This document shows, piece by piece, positions 1-5,294 of a DNA stretch of 5,294 nucleotides. The notes beneath the pieces were generated by a model, which was given only the letters and a program-made list of their open reading frames with translations, ran no database searches and was not told where the DNA came from. This DNA is from Flavobacteriia bacterium. Lineage in GTDB: Bacteria; Bacteroidota; Bacteroidia; Flavobacteriales; Flavobacteriaceae. Numbering within the stretch: position 1 is the first letter of the stretch; each line of letters begins with the position of its first letter. The position numbers and the translations under genes were made by a program. Where the stretch lies: the NCBI GenBank assembly GCA_011330545.1, contig DRQI01000377.1, positions 1 through 5,294 on the forward strand. Reading direction: 5' to 3'.

Positions 1-2510
1 CCCGAAAAATCGGGCAAAGGGCTTCCTACCACTACCCTATCATTTGTACTGGGGTTTAATGTTATGTTGCCATTAGCATCTAACCATTCTGCATCACCGG
101 TTTGAGGATTCACGCCAACATATCTAATCAAGTAAAAATTATTTAATGACTCGCCCTCTATAGCTCTTTGAATAGGGCCGTCAATAATTCTTCTGCCCTG
201 TGAATCTGTAGCGGCATCAGCATTTAATTTATTTACTCGATTATCAATAAAAGATATATTAAAACTAGTTGACCATTCAAAATTTTCTAATTTTACGTTT
301 ACCGTATTTAAATCAAACTCCCACCCTGTATTTTGCATTTCACCAATATTTTTTGTGATGGTTGTAAAACCGGTTTGAGGAGGCAATACCTGATTCAGCA
401 ATAAATCGCTTGTAACTTTTTTGAAATAGTTTGCGTTAAAACTTATCCTACCGTGAAAGAAAGTAGATTTAATCCCAATATCAAAAGTTTCACTTTCTTC
501 CCATTTTAAATCGGGGTTTTCCGGTTGATTGGGAATTACGCCTGACTGTCCGTTAAAATCAGCGATAGCACCTGCTGCAAATAATCCTAACGATGGAAAA
601 GTACCAACTCTATCGTTACCAACAGTACCGATACTTGCCCTTAATGACAGGTAATCAAAAAAGTCTAAGTCTTCAATAAATGTTTCTTCAGATAATACCC
701 AACCTGCGGCTACCGACCAGAAATTTCCAAATCGATTGTTTTTACCAAATCTTGAGGAGCCATCTCTTCTAAATGAGCCTTCTAAAATATATTTTCCTTG
801 ATAGTCATAAGATACCCTTGTAAATAACCCGTACAATCTTGAAGGAAATCGATCTCCATTAAGTATCGTTGGTGTTGAGCCGGAACCTAAATTTCTCAAG
901 TCATCTGTCAAAAACCCGGTAGCTGATACATTTGACCTGGTTCGCAATGTTTCTTCATAATTCAATCCTGCAATAACAGTCAAATTATGATTGTCAGCAA
1001 TAATTGTGTTGTATTTCAAAATTTGATTTGTCAGCCACCTATCTTCAGAAATTAATACTTGTTGGGCAAATCCGCCGGGTGAATTGAACTCGGCATTCCG
1101 CACAAACTCTTCCAGTTCTAATTTATCGACTCCGAATTCTGATTTAAAAGTAAGGCCTTCAAATAGTTTAATTTCCATAAAGGCATTTCCAATAAGCCTA
1201 AATGTTTTTAATTCATCGGTGTTCAATGCCACTCTAGCAAAAATATTAGGGATAAACGACCCTGATTGTACAAAATTACCATCGGCATCAAAAGCCGGCA
1301 CCACCGGACTTTGTAAGAATGCCGTGGTAAAAGGGGCATTGATATTATTTTCAATACCCACTCTGTTAAGTCTGGTATTGGTTCCGCTTAAATTTACCCC
1401 GGCTTTCAGCCATTTGTTAACTTGCGTATCAATATTTACCCTAACACCTGACTTTTCGAGTGCATTACCGATAATAAACCCTTCTGTATCTTGATAATTC
1501 ACACCAAAGAAAAAAGAAGTATTCTCACTACCTCCTCGCACTCCTACATTATAATTTTGAGATATTCCGGTTCGTTGAACCCCTCCTAACCAATCTGTAC
1601 CGGGGGTACCGATAGAACCCAATCCTAAACTTTCGGGGGTCACTGTTGTACCTTGTTGTATAGAGGCCACTTCTGCTTTAAACCTTCTAAATTGATCTGC
1701 AGTTAAAATATCAGGAACATCAGTAGATTCGCTCATTTGCGTATTTACATCTAATGTTACAGTAGTTTTAGAGTTTCTTTTACCTCGTTTTGTGGTAATT
1801 AAAATTACTCCATTGGCACCTCTAGACCCGTAGATAGAAGTTGCTCCTGCGTCTTTTAAAACAGTGAATGATTCTATATCATTTGCATTGACATAAGACA
1901 ATGGGTTGATACCCGTATTACCACCACGCAATAATGTATTATCTGTGTCTGTTAGAGGCACACCGTCAATCACAATCAGTGGTTGGCTACCGGCATTTAT
2001 AGAATTTACGCCTCTAACCCTAATAACAGCGGCTGAACCTAAAACTCCCGACGCATTTACAACTTGTACTCCAGAACTTTGGCCTTGCAATAATTGATCT
2101 GGAGAAACCACTTGTAAATTTTCTATGGCAGCTTCTTTAATAATTGAAACATTTTGAATAATCTTCTTTTCAGTTTGTTGTCCATAACCAATAATGACAA
2201 CTTCTTCTAAGATATTATTATCTGCAGTCAACACTACATCAATAGTATTTGAATTGCCTACAACTTTTTCTTGCGTTATCATTCCTATAAAACTAAATCT
2301 TAAGATATCTCCAGTACTTGCCTTAATAGCATACTTACCATCAAAATCTGTCTCTGTACCTGTTGTAGTTCCTTTAATGATTACACTTACTCCCGGTAAT
2401 GGCCCGGTATCATCAGAAACCGTACCTGTTATAGTTCTTTCTTGTGCATGTAATAGTACTGTGCCAAACATGATAAAAAAGAAACATAAATTGAAAAATT
2501 TACACTTCAT
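1..2510 (-). CDS. SusC/RagA family TonB-linked outer membrane importer, C-terminus cut by window edge
   Basis: This is a TonB-dependent outer membrane barrel of the SusC/RagA type, which with a SusD-like lipoprotein takes up oligomers such as glycans or peptides. The frame is open for 836 codons from the ATG at 2510 to the left edge with no stop; I checked the phase at several points and saw no frameshift. In order: a signal peptide (about residues 1-22, ending LLHA before QERTITG); a carboxypeptidase-regulatory-like domain (about 26-95, with GTTTGTETDFDGKY); a TonB-box-like stretch LEEVVIIGYG (101-110); a plug domain (about 125-245) with IRVRGVNSI and YGSRGANGVILITTKRG (227-243); then the barrel, with the family hallmarks RRDGSSRFG (581-589) and ENPDLKWEESETFDIG (664-679). 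Family members are usually about 1,000 residues, so perhaps 15-20% is missing. It lies downstream of, and on the same strand as, the AraC-type regulator. A susD-like gene is expected beyond position 1. The substrate is unknown. Confidence 0.97.
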   Translation of the reverse strand, partial: MKCKFFNLCFFFIMFGTVLLHAQERTITGTVSDDTGPLPGVSVIIKGTTTGTETDFDGKYAIKASTGDILRFSFIGMITQEKVVGNSNTIDVVLTADNNILEEVVIIGYGQQTEKKIIQNVSIIKEAAIENLQVVSPDQLLQGQSSGVQVVNASGVLGSAAVIRVRGVNSINAGSQPLIVIDGVPLTDTDNTLLRGGNTGINPLSYVNANDIESFTVLKDAGATSIYGSRGANGVILITTKRGKRNSKTTVTLDVNTQMSESTDVPDILTADQFRRFKAEVASIQQGTTVTPESLGLGSIGTPGTDWLGGVQRTGISQNYNVGVRGGSENTSFFFGVNYQDTEGFIIGNALEKSGVRVNIDTQVNKWLKAGVNLSGTNTRLNRVGIENNINAPFTTAFLQSPVVPAFDADGNFVQSGSFIPNIFARVALNTDELKTFRLIGNAFMEIKLFEGLTFKSEFGVDKLELEEFVRNAEFNSPGGFAQQVLISEDRWLTNQILKYNTIIADNHNLTVIAGLNYEETLRTRSNVSATGFLTDDLRNLGSGSTPTILNGDRFPSRLYGLFTRVSYDYQGKYILEGSFRRDGSSRFGKNNRFGNFWSVAAGWVLSEETFIEDLDFFDYLSLRASIGTVGNDRVGTFPSLGLFAAGAIADFNGQSGVIPNQPENPDLKWEESETFDIGIKSTFFHGRISFNANYFKKVTSDLLLNQVLPPQTGFTTITKNIGEMQNTGWEFDLNTVNVKLENFEWSTSFNISFIDNRVNKLNADAATDSQGRRIIDGPIQRAIEGESLNNFYLIRYVGVNPQTGDAEWLDANGNITLNPSTNDRVVVGSPLPDFS

Positions 2511-2550
2511 AAATAAAATTTTTAATTAAACATTTGAATTAGTGTATGAG

Positions 2551-2649
2551 AAATAAAAAGGCAGGCATTAATCAAAGTACCCTTAAATGAAGTCAAAGTT
2601 TAGTGGAAATTTAATCTTTTTAAAAATAGATTTTCTTAATGCCTTGCCC
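2551..2649 (-). terminator. Stem plus T-run in the susC-like leader (possible attenuator)
   Basis: Read on the minus strand, GGCAAGGCATTAA (2648 to 2636) can pair with TTAATGCCTGCC (2571 to 2560). This gives 12 base pairs with one bulged A and a 64-base loop. The 3' arm is followed at once by TTTTTATTT (2559 to 2551). The layout resembles an intrinsic terminator or attenuator placed about 40 bases before the susC-like start. The long loop is unusual for a simple terminator, although an A/T-rich hairpin inside it (2613-2632, AATCT pairing with AGATT) would shorten it. The pairing is seen in the sequence. The terminating function is inferred, and could instead be leader stability or chance in an AT-rich region. 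Confidence 0.35.
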
Positions 2650-2709
2650 TAAATTAATTCAAATACAAGCCAAAAAAAATACTTTGTCAAAAGTTTAAGG
2701 GTAATGCCT
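2563..2709. repeat. Inverted TTTAAGGGTAATGCCT element with a third partial copy
   Basis: On the plus strand, TTTAAGGGTAATGCCT stands at 2694-2709. Its reverse complement is at 2563-2587 (AGGCATTA ... TACCCTTAAA), identical in all 16 bases but split by nine extra bases. A third, partial copy, TTAATGCCTTGCCCTAAA, spans 2636-2653, in the same orientation as the 2694 copy. CCTTGCC recurs at 2721-2727. The 2694-2709 copy lies just upstream of the candidate -35 element at 2685-2690, where an activator could bind. The other copies form the arms of the leader stem. The repeats are plain in the sequence; what recognises them is not known. Confidence 0.6.
2660..2690 (-). promoter_or_regulatory. Candidate promoter of the susC-like gene
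   Basis: On the minus strand, TTTTGACA has its TTGACA core at 2690-2685. Seventeen bases later comes TGTATTTG (2667 to 2660). It can be read as a general -35/-10 pair (TTGACA, 17 bases, TGTATT), or as a Bacteroidota-style TTTG upstream box with a TATTTG downstream box. Neither fits the usual TAnnTTTG -7 consensus exactly. Transcription would start near 2654 and give a leader of about 145 bases containing the T-run stem. A weaker alternative is TACTTTG (2579 to 2573) with TTTG upstream near 2594, but its spacing is short. Confidence 0.33.
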
Positions 2710-2819
2710 ATCATCATTTTCCTTGCCGACAGAAAATTACCTTAGATTTACCTTTTGTTGTTTATGAAGAAAAATTTTGTTTATAGAAACGAAAAAAGGG
2801 GTATTACTATTGAGCCCAA

Positions 2820-4340
2820 TCAATAAGCAGGACTTATTCTTTGCCGCTTCAAACTCTTTAAATATTCTGAAGGTGTAATACTTGTGTGCTCCTTAAAGGC
2901 TTTATTAAAAGTAACTTTATTGTTAAAACCTACATCGTAGGCAACATCAATAATATGTAAATTATTATTGGTGTCGTTTTTAAAAATTTCTTGGGCTTCT
3001 AAAATTCTGTATTTATTAATCAGGTTAAAAAAGTTCACATCAAAATGTTCATTTATTACCTGCGATAAATTATGCCTGGTAGTACCCATTTTTTGTGAAA
3101 GCGTATCTAAATTGATACTGTTGTTCTTATACACCTTTTCTCGGTTGAGTAACTGTAATAATTGCTCTTTAAGATCCATAGAAAAACTTTCGGTCAAACC
3201 TGATTTTTGGTATTTTAATGCCGATTGATTAAATAAATATTTTTTGCTAAAAACCCTTGGTTGTACATACGCCGTATAGCCAACATATAATACAATTAAA
3301 GACATTGAAAGTATTTGAGGATAAATTAAAACTTCTACAAAATTATTATTAATAACCGCTAAGCCATAAATTACATACGATATCACATACACTGCATTTA
3401 ATAGGGCAATATTCCGTTTCCACCTTAAAATTTCTATTCGTTGTTTGGGTATTGCCCTCAGGCATTTTCTATAAATTTTATAGACTAAATACCCGTAAGT
3501 AGCTAGTGAAATACACTTTACGGCCACGACAAAAACAATGATAAAATAGGTAGTTTCATACCTGTTAAAGAGTATTTCTAATTTGTCTTCAGCCGGCAAT
3601 AAATAGATTGGCAAGAAATACAAAAACAAAAATATTGAAGGTAATAAATGCAGTAAATCTATAGGCTTAAATTTGTATTTCTCTGTAATTCTCCTAAAAT
3701 AAAAATACAACAAAGGGCCATATAAAAAAGAAAACGAAGCCGTTATATATAATGAATGTGGAAAATTAAACGTGTATTTTGATAAAAACAGGCTTAAATG
3801 TATCATAAAAAACGAATGCAATAATACAAATAAACTGATGAGTATATTGGCTACAGTATCACCTTTCTTTCTCAAATTTAATACAATGGCAATAAAAACA
3901 CCTATCAAACCTGTAGAAAAGAAAAATAATATCCATGGGTTAATCTCAGGTTGGTATTTCTTTAAAACGCCTTTAAATTCTTTAGAATTACTAATATTCT
4001 CAAAAACACTGTTATTAATAATATTAATCTTATGAGAATGTTTGATGTATTTTTCTAAATACTCACTTGCCTTTGCCGCATTTTCTAAATATGCATAACT
4101 GATGGCGATATTCTTTAAATCATCATTAGAAAACTGAACGCCCTCAACCAGTGCTTTTTTATGCCATTTAATAATAGAATTAGCATACCCTTTATTGAAC
4201 TTTAACCGATTGCTTAAATGAGAACTATCAATTTGAATTCCTTTATAAAAAGTGTTGGTTTTAATAGCACTATTTTCTTTTGCGAAAATAGTGACATAAA
4301 ATAACAAGAATAATATGTAAATTATCCTTACTGACTTCAT
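2820..4340 (-). CDS. Membrane-embedded AraC-family regulator (periplasmic domain, 7 TM helices, cytoplasmic HTH)
   Basis: This is a one-component regulator of 506 residues in which the sensor and the DNA-binding domain share one membrane protein. A signal peptide (about 1-20, ending TIFA) is followed by a periplasmic segment (about 21-134) that looks helical and TPR-like: ISYAYLENAAKASEYLEKY at 80-98, then VFENISNSKEFKGVLKKY (112-129), a pattern common at the end of TPR domains. Seven hydrophobic helices follow, near 135-156, 163-187, 192-215, 227-248, 263-290, 307-331 and 335-358. A linker leads to an AraC-type double helix-turn-helix: first HTH about 408-433 (LDTLSQKMGTTRHNLSQVI), second about 462-494 (VAYDVGFNNKVTFNKAF, then TPSEYL), matching the family signature. 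An odd number of helices after an exported N-terminus places the HTH in the cytoplasm. It ends with TGA, 309 bases before the susC-like gene on the same strand, which is its likely target; the signal is unknown. The start at 4340 is supported by the signal peptide; no Shine-Dalgarno sequence precedes it. Confidence 0.95.
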   Translation of the reverse strand: MKSVRIIYILFLLFYVTIFAKENSAIKTNTFYKGIQIDSSHLSNRLKFNKGYANSIIKWHKKALVEGVQFSNDDLKNIAISYAYLENAAKASEYLEKYIKHSHKINIINNSVFENISNSKEFKGVLKKYQPEINPWILFFFSTGLIGVFIAIVLNLRKKGDTVANILISLFVLLHSFFMIHLSLFLSKYTFNFPHSLYITASFSFLYGPLLYFYFRRITEKYKFKPIDLLHLLPSIFLFLYFLPIYLLPAEDKLEILFNRYETTYFIIVFVVAVKCISLATYGYLVYKIYRKCLRAIPKQRIEILRWKRNIALLNAVYVISYVIYGLAVINNNFVEVLIYPQILSMSLIVLYVGYTAYVQPRVFSKKYLFNQSALKYQKSGLTESFSMDLKEQLLQLLNREKVYKNNSINLDTLSQKMGTTRHNLSQVINEHFDVNFFNLINKYRILEAQEIFKNDTNNNLHIIDVAYDVGFNNKVTFNKAFKEHTSITPSEYLKSLKRQRISPAY

Positions 4341-4367
4341 TTTTCAGGTAAATTATTTGAATTTTAG

Positions 4368-4396
4368 AATATAAAGATATAACAATCAATCGTCAA
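4368..4396 (-). promoter_or_regulatory. Candidate promoter of the AraC-type regulator
   Basis: On the minus strand, TTGACG (4396 to 4391), a 17-base spacer and TATATT (4373 to 4368) match the general bacterial -35/-10 pattern at five of six bases each. TATCTTTA (4379 to 4372) overlaps the -10 and is one base off the Bacteroidota -7 box TAnnTTTG. Its distance to the upstream TTG (14 bases) is shorter than usual for that type. Transcription would start near 4361, giving a leader of about 20 bases before the ATG at 4340. The 11-bp direct repeat ends four bases upstream of the -35 element, which suits autoregulation. Which sigma factor reads this site is not settled by sequence alone. Confidence 0.4.
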
Positions 4397-4399
4397 TTC

Positions 4400-4433
4400 T
4401 ATGTTAAAACACTCGTTAATCTTATGTTAAAAC
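4400..4433. promoter_or_regulatory. Direct repeat TATGTTAAAAC, candidate operator for the regulator
   Basis: TATGTTAAAAC occurs twice, exactly, at 4400-4410 and 4423-4433, a period of 23 bp. A GTTAA core also lies between them, so GTTAA starts at 4403, 4415 and 4426, spaced 12 and 11 bp, roughly one helical turn each; GTTGA follows at 4434. AraC-type regulators commonly bind direct repeats on one face of the helix next to the -35 element, and this block is immediately upstream of the candidate regulator promoter. The repeat is seen directly. Binding by the neighbouring regulator is inferred. It could also act on the plus-strand gene. Confidence 0.5.
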
Positions 4434-4643
4434 GTTGAAAAACAGTAAATCCCGATAATATCTTACCCCACACAAACCAAAATATACTCATAACTACCTA
4501 CTAATTAAAAACTTATATAATTATTGATAAATTAAAGCGTTTACTATGTAACCAATGCTTTTAACGAACCTTTATAAAGTATATATTGCTTACGTTTACA
4601 GTATAAATTACACCGATAATTCTTTGTAACCTCTACAATTGCT

Positions 4644-4976
4644 ATGATTTTAATATCAAAATTTTTAATTCCGAGAAAATATAACGGCATGGCCATTTAT
4701 CCGTTTATTTTTCTAAAAAATAAGTCATTGGCGTCTAATTCAGTCTTAGTAAACCATGAACAAATTCACCTAAGGCAACAATTAGAGCTACTATGGGTAT
4801 TTTTCTTTACTTGGTATATTATTGAATTCTCAATTCACCTCATCCGTTTTAGAAATTGGAACCGGGCATATCACAATATCAGTTTTGAAAAAGAAGCCTA
4901 TAAAAATGAAGAGAATCTCTATTATTTAGAAAATCGAAAATTTTGGACATTTTTAAAATACTTCAATAATAATTAA
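4644..4976 (+). CDS. Small membrane protein with an HExxH motif, function unknown
   Basis: This is a 110-residue protein resembling short conserved hypothetical proteins of flavobacteria; I cannot give it an established function. The N-terminus (FLIPRKYNGMAIYPFIFL, 7-24) leads to VNHEQIHLRQQLE (36-48), which contains HExxH at 38-42, the zinc-binding motif of many metalloproteases. One hydrophobic helix follows (about 48-70). Then comes NISFEKEAYKNEENL (78-92), where E82 or E84 could be a third metal ligand, as in the glutamate-ligand proteases (compare the ExEA pattern of M48-like enzymes). The aromatic, basic tail has RKFWTFLKYF at 98-107. It is far shorter than typical M48 or M56 proteases, so protease activity is not established. 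The start at 4644 is preferred over Met16 because residues 1-15 look like part of the conserved protein. It ends 45 bases before icmF on the same strand, possibly as an operon. No Shine-Dalgarno sequence is visible. Confidence 0.82.
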   Translation: MILISKFLIPRKYNGMAIYPFIFLKNKSLASNSVLVNHEQIHLRQQLELLWVFFFTWYIIEFSIHLIRFRNWNRAYHNISFEKEAYKNEENLYYLENRKFWTFLKYFNNN

Positions 4977-5021
4977 CCATTAATAATTGTAAATTGCACC
5001 ATTAAACATCACCAATAAATA

Positions 5022-5294
5022 ATGGAGCACATTCAACCATATATTCCTCAACATAAAATTAGAATTGTTACTGCTGCTTCTCTTTTTGACGGCCATGATG
5101 CCGCCATTAATATCATGCGCAGAATTATTCAAGCTACCGGCGTTGAAGTGATACACTTGGGGCATGACCGTAGCGTTGAAGAAGTGGTAAATACGGCCAT
5201 ACAAGAAGATGCCAATGCCATTGCAATGACTTCATATCAAGGCGGCCACAATGAATATTTTAAATATATGTACGACCTGCTCCAAGAAAAAGGG
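5022..5294 (+). CDS. icmF: Fused isobutyryl-CoA mutase (IcmF), N-terminal B12-binding domain only
   Basis: This is the first 91 residues of a cobalamin-dependent acyl-CoA mutase, running off the right edge. The order matches IcmF, which starts with the B12-binding domain; in methylmalonyl-CoA mutase large subunits that domain is C-terminal. Visible motifs: [20 protein letters not shown] (12-31), where H25 is the expected lower axial cobalt ligand; [14 protein letters not shown] (43-56); and ITSYQGG-like [12 protein letters not shown] (69-80). IcmF proteins continue with a MeaI-type GTPase chaperone domain and the substrate-binding mutase domain, about 1,100 residues in all, and interconvert isobutyryl-CoA and n-butyryl-CoA. 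Those parts are outside the window, so substrate specificity cannot be checked here. The last position of the textbook DxHxxG motif is Ala28 rather than Gly, which I believe is usual for this subfamily. No Shine-Dalgarno sequence precedes the ATG; the leader is A/T-rich. Confidence 0.88.
   Translation, partial: MEHIQPYIPQHKIRIVTAASLFDGHDAAINIMRRIIQATGVEVIHLGHDRSVEEVVNTAIQEDANAIAMTSYQGGHNEYFKYMYDLLQEKG

Larger units (their letters stand above)
2511..2819. other. 309-base spacer between the regulator and the susC-like gene
   Basis: No coding region is visible here. Both neighbours are transcribed leftward, so this is the 3' flank of the regulator and the leader/promoter of the susC-like gene. 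It holds a candidate promoter (2660-2690), three copies of a GCATTA-type element and a T-run-ending stem, each listed separately. The 20 or so bases before the ATG at 2510 are almost pure A/T with no Shine-Dalgarno sequence, which is normal for Bacteroidota. I found no convincing terminator directly after the regulator stop, so read-through from the regulator into the susC-like gene is possible. Confidence 0.7.
4341..4643. other. 303-base divergent spacer between the regulator and the HExxH gene
   Basis: No coding region or RNA gene is apparent. The left third holds a candidate regulator promoter (4368-4396) and the direct repeat just upstream of it (4400-4433). The rest (about 4440-4640) is A/T-rich and should hold the plus-strand promoter for the HExxH gene. 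The nearest match to the Bacteroidota -7 box TAnnTTTG is TACGTTTA at 4591-4598, one base off and without a good upstream TTG, so I do not list it as a feature. The leader before the ATG at 4644 shows no Shine-Dalgarno sequence. Confidence 0.65.

Noticed and set aside
1084..1494. Open frame of 136 codons on the plus strand
   Set aside because: It lies antisense inside the susC-like gene, whose frame has strong family motifs, and its protein shows no recognisable features.
1906..2529. Two plus-strand open frames (1906-2097 and 2194-2529)
   Set aside because: Both are antisense to the plug and N-terminal domains of the susC-like protein and are shadows of that gene.
2797..2820. GGG...CCC followed by TTTTTT just after the regulator stop codon on the minus strand, as a terminator
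   Set aside because: Only about three G-C pairs can form around a 13-base loop, and the alternative ATTG/CAAT hairpin is four pairs; too weak to call.
2968..4035. Plus-strand open frames at 2968-3228 and 3772-4035
   Set aside because: Antisense to the HTH and membrane regions of the regulator; hydrophobic stretches in 3772-4035 reflect the complementary coding sequence.
4591..4598. TACGTTTA as a -7 promoter box for the HExxH gene
   Set aside because: One base off the consensus and no suitable TTG 17-19 bases upstream; not strong enough to list as a site.
4976..5005. ACCATTAA repeated at 4976-4983 and 4998-5005 between the HExxH gene and icmF
   Set aside because: Eight A/T-rich bases at a 22-bp period; short enough to be chance, and no promoter element accompanies it.
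4980..5204. Minus-strand open frame of 74 codons
   Set aside because: Antisense to the well-conserved start of icmF and without recognisable motifs.

Overview
The window is AT-rich and looks like the genome of a Bacteroidota bacterium, most likely a flavobacterium. The evidence is a SusC/RagA-type TonB-linked outer membrane protein, an AraC-type regulator carried on a multi-pass membrane protein, an IcmF-type B12 mutase whose N-terminus reads like flavobacterial versions, and start codons preceded by A/T-rich leaders with no Shine-Dalgarno sequence.

Layout. Positions 1-2510 (minus strand) hold most of a SusC-like outer membrane importer; its C-terminus, and presumably a SusD partner, lie beyond the left edge. 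A 309-base spacer (2511-2819) follows, with a candidate promoter, a repeated GCATTA/CCCTTAAA element and a stem followed by a T-run just ahead of the susC-like start. Positions 2820-4340 (minus) encode a 506-residue regulator: signal peptide, small periplasmic helical (TPR-like) domain, seven predicted membrane helices and a C-terminal AraC DNA-binding domain. A divergent 303-base spacer (4341-4643) has a candidate promoter for the regulator and, immediately upstream of it, an exact 11-bp direct repeat within a helically phased GTTAA series. On the plus strand, 4644-4976 encodes a 110-residue membrane protein with an HExxH motif, and 5022 to the right edge is the start of icmF, the fused isobutyryl-CoA mutase.

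How the parts may work together. The left half looks like a nutrient-uptake locus in which a membrane-embedded one-component sensor controls itself and the SusC-like importer downstream on the same strand. The substrate cannot be read from the window. The right half is a separate plus-strand unit, in which the small HExxH protein and icmF are 45 bases apart and may be co-transcribed. Gene identities are well supported by sequence motifs. The promoters, operator and leader structure are inferences from visual inspection.
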